Shown piece by piece: positions 12,781 to 19,682 of a stretch of DNA of 21,129 nt. The stretch is taken from positions 1-21,129 of the forward strand of contig SFGV01000032.1 in assembly GCA_004557545.1 (NCBI GenBank), given 5' to 3'. Each line of letters starts with the position of its first letter. Position 1 is the first letter of the stretch. The position numbers and the translations under genes are program-made. The notes beneath the pieces were generated by a model. The model ran no database searches. It saw nothing but the letters and a program-made list of their open reading frames with translations, and had not been told where the DNA came from. Origin of the DNA: Succinatimonas hippei. GTDB lineage: Bacteria > Pseudomonadota > Gammaproteobacteria > Enterobacterales > Succinivibrionaceae.

Positions 12781-14385
12781 ATGTTTGCTAGCATGCGCAA
12801 GGCGTTGCTACTGTGTCTTATGACCATTGGAATGCAATCCTTTGCAGCTCCGGTGTACGACCTTAGTCCTGAGGTGGCAACCTCGGTGGCTTCAAGCTCA
12901 GTACGGGATCGTGACAGCGCCATTAAAGCTCTAGGTGATGACATAAGCGAGCAGAATGCTGACTTTCTTAAAAAGCTTTCATCAGGACTCATCTACGTTG
13001 ATCCTGACAGCGGAGAGATCTATGTAAGACAGTCACGCAGTTCCGATACTTACACCAGGGTAAGTGACGGCAGTCAGGTGCAAGCACCTCAGGGACTGCG
13101 TCGCAGCGCCGTATCCACACAACAGCGCAAGGCTATAAACGGTTATCTGAGAAGCTTTCAGCTTTTCTCAGAAGATCCAGCGGTTCGTCTTAAGGCCGCG
13201 CAGGAGCTGGTATCACCCAATGCCAAACCGATCGCGCTTGAGACTTTTGACAAGCTGATGTCAAAAGAACAGGACAAAGAGATCTATTCGGTTTTAAAAC
13301 TGGCGAGGGCACAGGCACTCTCCAAACTTGGCACCGCTGGCAGGCAGGAAACCTTTGAGGCGCTTGATTTGCTGGAGTCTGACTCATCTGTAGCATCACT
13401 TCAGGCCGCTCAGGCGCTTGAGCAATCAAAGGATCCGCAAATCGCGTCTGCCGCGAGATACGCCTCAGGATACATAAAATTTTGTCAGAAACTCTCTGAC
13501 TTTACGATGACTTTGTTCTTCGGACTAAGTCTTGGCTCAGTTCTGGTACTGGCCGCGGTTGGGCTCGCGATCACATTTGGTGTCATGGGCGTTATCAATA
13601 TGGCTCATGGCGAGCTCATCATGATCGGAGCCTATACGGTGTGGATCATCCAGCAGCTTCTGCCGCAGAATCCGGGGCTTGCCCTGTTCCTTTCCATCCC
13701 TGGCGCTTTTGTAGTCAGCGGATTTATGGGGATCCTTATAGAGCGTCTTGTGATCCGTCATCTTTACGGAAGACCGCTTGAAACCCTGCTCGCGACTTTT
13801 GGTATCAGTCTCATTCTGCAACAGCTGGTACGCACACTGTTCTCACCTCTAAACCGCGCGGTCACGACGCCGGAGTTCATGAGAGGAACGCTTCAGATAT
13901 CAACCAACCTTTCATTCACCTGGAACCGTATCTGCATAATCTGCTTCTGCATGATTGTGTTTTTCGTGATCCTCGCGATCATGAAAAAGACCAGACTGGG
14001 TCTTGAAGTTCGCGCGGTCTCCCAAAACCGTCCTATTGCCAGAGCTCTTGGTATAAGGGCAGCAAAGGTGGACGCTCTTACTTTCGGACTTGGTTCAGGT
14101 GTTGCCGGTATGGCCGGTGTCGCTTTAAGCCAGATCACCAATGTCGGACCTAATCTTGGACAAAACTACATAGTTGATTCGTTTATGGTGGTTGTGTTCG
14201 GCGGAGCAGGCAATCTCTGGGGCACTCTGACAGGCGGTCTAATCATGGGAGTTGTGAACAAGCTTCTTGAGCCTGTAAGCGGAGCGATGCTCTCAAAGAT
14301 CATAATTCTGGTCGCGCTTATTCTCTTTATCCAGAAACGCCCGCGCGGTCTGTTCCCGCAACGCGGCAGAGCGGCGGAGGACTGA
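12781..14385 (+). CDS. urtB: Urea ABC transporter permease UrtB
   Basis: LivH-like membrane subunit of the urea importer, 535 residues. UrtB differs from ordinary LivH by a long extra N-terminal part, and that is seen here: a signal-like helix (residues 5-20) and then about 220 mostly helical, soluble residues (to about 240). The permease domain starts at about residue 241 with SLGSVLVLAAVGLAITFGVM and the LivH motif GVINMAHGELIMIGAY, includes LETLLATFGISLILQQLVR and the coupling loop KKTRLGLEVRAVSQNRPIARALGI, and ends RPRGLFPQRGRAAED. AGGGA at 12767-12771 is the ribosome site. The start four bases before urtC shows tight operon packing. The role of the N-terminal part is not known to me. Confidence 0.95.
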   Translation: MFASMRKALLLCLMTIGMQSFAAPVYDLSPEVATSVASSSVRDRDSAIKALGDDISEQNADFLKKLSSGLIYVDPDSGEIYVRQSRSSDTYTRVSDGSQVQAPQGLRRSAVSTQQRKAINGYLRSFQLFSEDPAVRLKAAQELVSPNAKPIALETFDKLMSKEQDKEIYSVLKLARAQALSKLGTAGRQETFEALDLLESDSSVASLQAAQALEQSKDPQIASAARYASGYIKFCQKLSDFTMTLFFGLSLGSVLVLAAVGLAITFGVMGVINMAHGELIMIGAYTVWIIQQLLPQNPGLALFLSIPGAFVVSGFMGILIERLVIRHLYGRPLETLLATFGISLILQQLVRTLFSPLNRAVTTPEFMRGTLQISTNLSFTWNRICIICFCMIVFFVILAIMKKTRLGLEVRAVSQNRPIARALGIRAAKVDALTFGLGSGVAGMAGVALSQITNVGPNLGQNYIVDSFMVVVFGGAGNLWGTLTGGLIMGVVNKLLEPVSGAMLSKIIILVALILFIQKRPRGLFPQRGRAAED

Positions 14386-14389
14386 CAAA

Positions 14390-15478
14390 ATGGAAAAAAT
14401 CCGTCTTCAGGAAAAACTTTTTAACCGTCCGACCGTATCCTTCCTTACGGTTACCGGAACGCTTGGCGCCATTGTGGTTGTTTTAGCAGCCATTGGGATC
14501 CTTCCGGTTTATACGGTCAATCTTTTGGGAAAATACGTTACCTACGCGATCCTTGCGCTGTCAGTTGACATGATCTGGGGCTATCTTGGGATCCTTACGT
14601 TAGGCCACTGCGTGTTTTTCGCGCTCGGTGGCTATGCCATGGGCATGTATCTTACCCGCTCGATAGGAGCTCAGGGAGTTTATGGCGATCCGGTTTTACC
14701 TGATTTCATGGTCTTCCTCAACTGGCACGAGCTACCGTGGTACTGGCACGGTTTTGAGTACTTCGCATTTGCTGCGGTAATGGTGATTCTGGTGCCGGCG
14801 GCGCTGGCCTGGGTATTCGGCAAGCTTGCCTTTGGTTCCAGAGTCTCTGGTGTATACCTATCCATCATTACGCAGGCTCTTACCTATGCCATGATGCTTG
14901 CGTTCTTCTTAAATGAGCTCGGTTTTGGTGGTAACAATGGTCTTACTGACTTTAAAACCTTATTAGGGTTCAGTCTCAGTACTGACGCTATGAGGATCAT
15001 GCTATTCGCGTGTTCGGTAGCGGCGCTCATGATCTCTTATATAATTTGCCGCTCGGTTGTCGCTTCAAGACTTGGCAGACTCTGCGTGGCGGTAAGAGAC
15101 GCGGAGAGCCGTGTCCGCTTCATCGGTTACAGGGTTGAGAATATAAAGCTCTGGATCTTTGTCCTTTCGGCCATAATCGCCGGCATCGCTGGAGCGCTGT
15201 ATGTTCCGCAGGTAGGAATAATCAACCCCAGCGAATTCTCACCTGTAAATTCAATTGAAATAGTAGTTTGCGTGGCCTTGGGAGGACGCGGCAGACTCTA
15301 TGGAGCGGTAGTGGGAGCTTTTATTGTGCATTTTGCCAAGACCTGTTTTACCAACGCCTTCCCTGAGGTCTGGCTGTTCGCGCTGGGCGGACTTTTTGTA
15401 GCTGTTACGCTGTTTTTGCCGCGCGGAGTCGCGGGGCTTGCTGACAGCCTGCTTTCGAGCAGGGCAAGAGCTAACTGA
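14390..15478 (+). CDS. urtC: Urea ABC transporter permease UrtC
   Basis: LivM-like second membrane subunit of the urea importer, 362 residues with about ten membrane helices. Diagnostic segments are DMIWGYLGILTLGHCVFFALGGYAMGMYL, GVYLSIITQALTYAMMLAFF, GNNGLTDFKTLLGF, the coupling loop ASRLGRLCVAVRDAESRVRFIGY, and the closing SIEIVVCVALGGRGRLYGAVVGA. GGAGG at 14376-14380 in the urtB tail is its ribosome site. Its stop overlaps the ribosome site of urtD. The product pairs with UrtB to form the channel. Confidence 0.95.
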   Translation: MEKIRLQEKLFNRPTVSFLTVTGTLGAIVVVLAAIGILPVYTVNLLGKYVTYAILALSVDMIWGYLGILTLGHCVFFALGGYAMGMYLTRSIGAQGVYGDPVLPDFMVFLNWHELPWYWHGFEYFAFAAVMVILVPAALAWVFGKLAFGSRVSGVYLSIITQALTYAMMLAFFLNELGFGGNNGLTDFKTLLGFSLSTDAMRIMLFACSVAALMISYIICRSVVASRLGRLCVAVRDAESRVRFIGYRVENIKLWIFVLSAIIAGIAGALYVPQVGIINPSEFSPVNSIEIVVCVALGGRGRLYGAVVGAFIVHFAKTCFTNAFPEVWLFALGGLFVAVTLFLPRGVAGLADSLLSSRARAN

Positions 15479-15488
15479 GGAGGCAGCA

Positions 15489-16397
15489 ATGGACATCAAG
15501 AATCTTTCAAAAAAAGCTATATCCAAAGCCGCATCAGAGCTTGTCGCGAAACCCGGTCATAAAGGTCTGCTTGTGCGCGGCGCCCAAAAATCCATTTCAG
15601 GCACTGGGCCTAAGAAACGCTCATCGGGTATCGTGCTATATGCAGAAGATCTGACTGTAAGCTTTGATGGTTTTAAGGCACTGAACAAACTTACTTTTTA
15701 TCTGGAGGCCGGCGAACTACGCTGTTTTATAGGTCCAAACGGAGCAGGCAAGACCACAATGATGGATGTGCTCACCGGTAAGACCGCTCCTGATTTCGGG
15801 CAGGCGTGGTACAGACCAGATCCTAAAGATCCTGATCCAAGGCATCTGGTAAATCTGACCTCCATGGATGAGGTATCGATAGCTCAGTGCGGCATAGGTC
15901 GTAAATTCCAGAAGCCATCGGTATTTGAGACTCTCACTGTAGGGCAGAATCTTGAGCTGGCGCTCAAGGGTCCACGCGGAGTTTTTGACGCTTATAAAGC
16001 CAAGCTTTCGGCTACGGATCGTCAATTCATGGAAGAGGTGCTTGAGAGGATCAAACTTGAACAAAGGGTAAACGATATCTCTGGAGCTCTTTCTCACGGG
16101 CAGAAGCAATGGCTGGAAATCGGTATGCTGCTTATGCAGAAGCCGGGACTCATAATGCTTGATGAGCCTGTCGCCGGAATGACTCCCGAGGAGATCGGCA
16201 TGACTATTGAGCTCTTGCACGAGCTTGAGGGCACGGCCACCATCATGGTTATTGAACACGATATGGATTTTATACGCGCCATAGCTCATAAAGTTGTGGT
16301 GTTAAGTCAGGGGTCTGTGCTTGCTGAGGGAACAATGGATGAGATCCAGAGCAACCCTCAGGTTATTGAGGCTTATCTTGGTAAGGGGATGGAATAA
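15489..16397 (+). CDS. urtD: Urea ABC transporter ATP-binding protein UrtD
   Basis: LivG-like ATPase of the urea importer, 302 residues. Motifs: Walker A GPNGAGKTT (82-90), Q-loop region GIGRKFQKPSVFETLTVGQNLELALKGPRGVF, signature LSHGQKQWLEIG, Walker B LIMLDEPVAGMTPEE, and H-loop VIEHDMDFI. The IGRKFQKPSVF and SHGQKQWLEIGMLL wording is specific to UrtD. Walker A normally lies about 40-50 residues from the start; here it is at 82, because of a basic, Ser/Lys-rich N-terminal extension of roughly 35-50 residues. The ATG is supported by GAGGAG at 15477-15482. A GTG at 15570 would shorten the extension and cannot be fully excluded. The end overlaps urtE by one base. Confidence 0.94.
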   Translation: MDIKNLSKKAISKAASELVAKPGHKGLLVRGAQKSISGTGPKKRSSGIVLYAEDLTVSFDGFKALNKLTFYLEAGELRCFIGPNGAGKTTMMDVLTGKTAPDFGQAWYRPDPKDPDPRHLVNLTSMDEVSIAQCGIGRKFQKPSVFETLTVGQNLELALKGPRGVFDAYKAKLSATDRQFMEEVLERIKLEQRVNDISGALSHGQKQWLEIGMLLMQKPGLIMLDEPVAGMTPEEIGMTIELLHELEGTATIMVIEHDMDFIRAIAHKVVVLSQGSVLAEGTMDEIQSNPQVIEAYLGKGME

Positions 16398-17101
16398 TGG
16401 CAGCGGTACTTGAATTTCACAATATCGAGCAGTACTACGATGAAAGCCACATTCTCAACGATGTGAGCCTTAGTGCCCAGAAGGGAGAGTGCACCTGCAT
16501 TATGGGACGCAACGGCGTTGGCAAAACCACACTATTAAAGTGCCTGATGGGGCTGGTACCTGTAAGAAGCGGAAGTATTATCTTTAATGGCAAGGACATT
16601 TCCAAACTGTCACCAGAGGACAGGGCGCGCGCTGGGCTTGGATATGTTCCGCAGGGGCGTCAGATCTTCCCTCTGTTAACGGTTGAGGAAAACCTGAAGG
16701 TAGGCTTGCCTCTTCGCAAGGACGGAAGCCGTTCTATTCCAAGGTTTATCTTTGAATTCTTTCCGGTTTTAGAGCAGATGCTAAACCGTCTCGGAGGAGA
16801 TCTTTCAGGAGGTCAGCAGCAACAGCTCGCTATAGGAAGGGCACTGGTAACAGAACCATCGCTTCTGGTGCTTGATGAGCCTACTGAGGGTATACAGCCC
16901 AATATTGTCCGTGATATCGCTGACACTATCAGGAGCCTTAACTCTAAGCTTGGGATCAGCGTGCTGCTGGTAGAGCAGAAGGTTCCGTTCGCCAGACGCA
17001 TGGCCGACAGCTATGTGATTATGAATCGCGGCAGTGTAGTCCGTACCGGTCGTATGCAGGGGCTTGACGCTGATACAGTAAAGCAGTTCTTAAGCGTATG
17101 A
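16397..17101 (+). CDS. urtE: Urea ABC transporter ATP-binding protein UrtE
   Basis: LivF-like second ATPase of the urea importer, 234 residues. Motifs: Walker A GRNGVGKTTLLKCLMGL, AGLGYVPQGRQIFPLLTVEENL, signature LSGGQQQQLAIGRAL, Walker B LLVLDEPTEGIQPNIV and the switch segment LLVEQKVPFA. The GRNGVGKTT and EPTEGIQPNIV forms are typical of UrtE. Its ATG shares one base with the urtD stop (TAATG), and its stop overlaps the ureD start (ATGA), so transporter and urease assembly gene appear translationally coupled. Confidence 0.95.
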   Translation: MAAVLEFHNIEQYYDESHILNDVSLSAQKGECTCIMGRNGVGKTTLLKCLMGLVPVRSGSIIFNGKDISKLSPEDRARAGLGYVPQGRQIFPLLTVEENLKVGLPLRKDGSRSIPRFIFEFFPVLEQMLNRLGGDLSGGQQQQLAIGRALVTEPSLLVLDEPTEGIQPNIVRDIADTIRSLNSKLGISVLLVEQKVPFARRMADSYVIMNRGSVVRTGRMQGLDADTVKQFLSV

Positions 17102-18000
17102 GCGTATTTGCAGAAAATCAAAAGGGAGACAGTTTCCTTTTTGATGATGCCAGACGGTGGAATGGCGGGTTAGAAGCGGTTTTTGCCCCGTCAGCTGACC
17201 GTACGGTATTACGTAAGCTAAACTTCTATGGGCCTTTGCGCATTCAGTCACTTTTTTACCCTGAATGCGCGGAGGGCACCCGGTGCGCGCATTGCTATCT
17301 TCTGCATCCGCCAGGAGGTCTTGTAAGTGGAGATCATCTGAATATAGATGTGAAAGCCATAGACGGCGCGCGGGCTCTGATAACTACTCCCGCGATGACC
17401 AAGGTTTATATGACCGACAGCCATCATGTCTCACAGAGTGAGAGCATCTCTCTTAAGGCTGAGAGCTCTGATCTTGAGTGGCTTCCGCAGGGGGTCATCT
17501 TCTTTGACGGGTCTGATGCAATATTCAGCCTGAAAGCAGATCTCGATGAGCAAAGCTCACTGATCGCGCTTTCTCTGAACGTCTTTGGCAGGAAACCAAA
17601 TGGCGCAGACTATATTCATGCCAGGTGTCGTATAGATTCTTACATAACCCGTAATGGCATACCATTACTCTCAGAACAACTGGAGCTTGAACCAGGCTCG
17701 GATCTTCTGAAAAGCCCTTATGGGTTGTCAGGGTTTGGGGTATGCGGACAGCTGTACGCGATTGTAAGACCTGAGGATGAGGCGGCACTTGAGCAGGAAT
17801 GTTCAAAGATGGCTCCTGAGCTTGCAAGATATGACGACCGCGCTATGGTAGCCGTAACCTTCGCAAACCATGTGGCCGCGGTAAGGGTTCTTGGTGAGAG
17901 CAGTGAAGAGGTCTTTTCTTTGCTTATATCAGCATGGGAGAGATTGCGTCCTGTGGCAAATGGCCGCAGTCCATTGCGTCCGAGGATCTGGAATACCTGA
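17098..18000 (+). CDS. ureD: Urease accessory protein UreD (UreH)
   Basis: Scaffold subunit that binds urease apoenzyme and, with UreF and UreG, channels nickel to its active site in the cytoplasm. The 300-residue product has the family segments HCYLLHPPGGLVSGDHLNIDV, ALITTPAMTKVY, LEWLPQGVIFFDGSDA and the C-terminal RSPLRPRIWNT. It is complete. The start overlaps urtE by four bases, so it belongs to the urt transcript rather than to ureABC. The next genes downstream are on the minus strand, and ureABC only resumes about 1 kb later. UreE, UreF and UreG are not in the window and may lie beyond ureC. Confidence 0.93.
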   Translation: MSVFAENQKGDSFLFDDARRWNGGLEAVFAPSADRTVLRKLNFYGPLRIQSLFYPECAEGTRCAHCYLLHPPGGLVSGDHLNIDVKAIDGARALITTPAMTKVYMTDSHHVSQSESISLKAESSDLEWLPQGVIFFDGSDAIFSLKADLDEQSSLIALSLNVFGRKPNGADYIHARCRIDSYITRNGIPLLSEQLELEPGSDLLKSPYGLSGFGVCGQLYAIVRPEDEAALEQECSKMAPELARYDDRAMVAVTFANHVAAVRVLGESSEEVFSLLISAWERLRPVANGRSPLRPRIWNT

Positions 18001-18094
18001 ACGCTCGGAGGTTCATCTGAAATCAACAGGTATATCGTCACTGGGGCTTAAGCGCGCCGGACTTTAGCACGCAAAATTGCAGAAAGGATATTTG

Positions 18095-18135
18095 GCGGGG
18101 ACTCCAGATAATGATAAACAAGGATGGATCCCCGC
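18095..18135. terminator. Hairpin between convergent ureD and the minus-strand membrane pair
   Basis: GCGGGGA (18095-18101) pairs with TCCCCGC (18129-18135), and TCCA (18103-18106) with TGGA (18125-18128), with one bulged C and an 18-base loop. No T run follows on either strand, so it is a weak or factor-dependent end for both transcripts. It is the only such structure in the 162-base gap between the two converging genes. Confidence 0.4.
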
Positions 18136-18162
18136 GTTAACTGAGCTTCTGATCAGAGCGTA

Positions 18163-18447
18163 TCAGCGGCCTGCCTTCACGAAGCGGGTTCTGCCAAAGA
18201 CCGCCATAACAGCCCACAGTACCATCACGCAGAAGCTGACTGTCAGCCCGAGCAGGGTATCATCAAGGCTCAGCTCAAAAAAAGCCTCACCATCAGACAG
18301 GGCAAAGAATCTGTCGACTGTCCACATGATAGCTGCGGCGGCAAAACATATAAATATCGTACGCGAATAAAAACGATTGTCAGGATCGAGTTTCTTCCAG
18401 ACCCACAGTGTAATCAAGGTCATCAGAGCGGTTATGATCAGGCACAT
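18163..18447 (-). CDS. Small membrane protein of unknown function (second of pair)
   Basis: A 94-residue protein with three predicted membrane helices (about 1-16, 30-50 and 64-85). The middle one holds AAAIMWTVDRFFAL, and an acidic loop with DGEAFFELSLDD lies between helices two and three. The C terminus is basic. GAGGAA lies about nine bases upstream of the ATG, and the gene overlaps the end of its upstream partner by ten bases, so the two are surely co-translated. I recall similar pairs of hypothetical proteins in gut clostridia but know no function. It is not UreI, a nickel permease or a urease accessory protein that I recognise. Confidence 0.7.
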   Translation of the reverse strand: MCLIITALMTLITLWVWKKLDPDNRFYSRTIFICFAAAAIMWTVDRFFALSDGEAFFELSLDDTLLGLTVSFCVMVLWAVMAVFGRTRFVKAGR

Positions 18448-18791
18448 TTGGCAGCGTTCCTCGCGACGGTTAAGCCTGAAATAAGAACCCAGACAGCCCA
18501 GATGGCGGTGAGAGCAATATCCATACTTACACCAACAGTTAAGATCTCGTGGATCATTACCGCTGTGTCAGAAGGATCCTTCATAGCGGTAAGAAAAGGG
18601 AAGGCAAAGGTTATTTCGCCATGCCAGATGTGCTCGATCATGAGCAGAAATGATCCGCCCATAAGCATGTTAAAGAGCACGCCAAGTCTTGAGTACCAGG
18701 CTTTAGCATTTTGACTTTCATGCTTGTGAACTATCTTCCTTATTCCGTAGACAACGGCGCCTTCCGCGACGGCAGCAAGGAAACATGCCAT
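18438..18791 (-). CDS. Small membrane protein of unknown function (first of pair)
   Basis: A 117-residue protein with about three membrane helices (1-20, 36-55 and 84-108). The most striking segment is MIEHIWHGEI (51-60), which puts E53, H54, H57 and E59 next to the end of a helix. It is followed by FPFLTAMKDPSDTAVMIHEI with H81 and E82. These clustered His and Glu residues could bind a metal or cofactor; that is speculation. AAGAGG precedes the ATG. It resembles a family of hypothetical proteins I associate with clostridia, where a 94-residue-like partner also follows. Both genes are transcribed against the urease genes that flank them. Confidence 0.7.
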   Translation of the reverse strand: MACFLAAVAEGAVVYGIRKIVHKHESQNAKAWYSRLGVLFNMLMGGSFLLMIEHIWHGEITFAFPFLTAMKDPSDTAVMIHEILTVGVSMDIALTAIWAVWVLISGLTVARNAAKCA

Positions 18792-19043
18792 ATCAGATAC
18801 CTCTTCTCAATGAGTGTGAAATTTTAATAAATGCAATATAACACCGTGCGAATCTGTGTCCCTTTATATGGCATAGATTAGATTATTTGGAACATTATTA
18901 GACCATTTATCATCAAAACGGGGCTTATAGTGCACTTTTTGTGATCATATAAACCCATGCCTGTGCAAGTTAATCCCTGCCTCCCGGCTTGCTTTATTGT
19001 CTTATGAAGCTAATTACCTTTACTGATCGGGAAGACTGAACAG
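18792..19043. promoter_or_regulatory. Divergent upstream region of ureABC and the membrane pair
   Basis: This 252-base AT-rich gap must carry promoters in both directions. On the plus strand TTGCTT (about 18990) is followed after 16 bases by TAATTA, a passable sigma-70 promoter for ureA. GTGCAC (18930-18935) and TTTTTGTGATCA (18936-18947) lie further upstream. The first resembles an NtrC half site and the second a CRP half site, but neither has a convincing second half. The ureA ribosome site is GGGAAGA at 19029-19035. Confidence 0.4.
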
Positions 19044-19346
19044 ATGGATCTATTGCCAAGAGAGAAAGACAAGCTTTTGCTGGTTACAGCCGGCATGCTT
19101 GCCGAGAGAAGAAAGGCCCGCGGTCTTAAACTCAACTACCCTGAAAGTATCGCGTACATAAGTCTTGCGATCCTTGAAGGCGCGCGCGACGGCAAAAGTG
19201 TTGCCGAGCTGATGAGCTCAGGCCGTACCCTGCTTTCACGCAATGATGTGATGGATGGGGTGGCGGAAATGGTGCACGAGGTTCAGGTAGAGGCAACTTT
19301 CCCTGATGGCACCAAGCTTGTCACAGTGCATGATCCGATTGTTTAG
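19044..19346 (+). CDS. ureA: Urease gamma subunit UreA
   Basis: Smallest structural subunit of nickel urease, which splits urea into ammonia and carbamate in the cytoplasm. The product is exactly the usual 100 residues, opening with MDLLPREKDKLLLVTAGMLAERR. It includes LKLNYPESIAYIS, EGARDGKSVAELM and a C-terminal VQVEATFPDGTKLVTVHDPI. The subunit is separate from UreB, as in most bacteria and unlike Helicobacter. It is the first gene of ureABC and has its own upstream region because the membrane pair separates it from ureD. Confidence 0.97.
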   Translation: MDLLPREKDKLLLVTAGMLAERRKARGLKLNYPESIAYISLAILEGARDGKSVAELMSSGRTLLSRNDVMDGVAEMVHEVQVEATFPDGTKLVTVHDPIV

Positions 19347-19355
19347 GAGGTTTGC

Positions 19356-19679
19356 ATGATCCCCGGTGAGTATTTCATCAAAAACGGCGAGATCTCCTTA
19401 AACGAGGGGCGTCAGAGCGTCAGCCTGAAGGTTACCAACGAGGGTGACCGTCCAATTCAGGTTGGTTCCCATTTCCATTTTTATGAGGTAAATCCGGCTT
19501 TGTCCTTCGATCGCAGCAAGGCGTATGGCATGAGACTGGATATTCCCGCCGGTACCGCGGTCAGGTTTGAGCCGGGGCAGGAACGTACTGTCGAGTTAAT
19601 TCCTTACTCAGGCTCCCGCAGGGTTTTCGGCTTCCGCGCTCAGGTAATGGGCAACCTTGACACTTCTCCGGAGAAATAG
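19356..19679 (+). CDS. ureB: Urease beta subunit UreB
   Basis: Second structural subunit of urease, 107 residues, normal length. It opens MIPGEYFIKNGEISLNEGR and has the conserved segments QVGSHFHFYEVNPAL, MRLDIPAGTAVRFEPG and RRVFGFRAQVMG. AGGAGG at 19345-19350 overlaps the ureA stop and is a very strong ribosome site six bases before the ATG. ureC follows after three bases. Confidence 0.97.
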   Translation: MIPGEYFIKNGEISLNEGRQSVSLKVTNEGDRPIQVGSHFHFYEVNPALSFDRSKAYGMRLDIPAGTAVRFEPGQERTVELIPYSGSRRVFGFRAQVMGNLDTSPEK

Positions 19680-19682
19680 CAA

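Noticed and set aside
15717..16289. 190-residue open frame on the minus strand inside urtD
   Set aside because: It lies wholly opposite urtD, whose motifs are conserved throughout, and its translation shows no domain or signal I recognise.
17098..18000. Possibility that ureD was truncated by the neighbouring insertion
   Set aside because: The C-terminal segment RPRIWNT that ends UreD proteins is present and length is normal, so the gene is complete.
18001..19043. Insertion sequence or transposon carrying the two membrane genes
   Set aside because: No transposase, terminal inverted repeats or target duplications were seen at the edges of this stretch.
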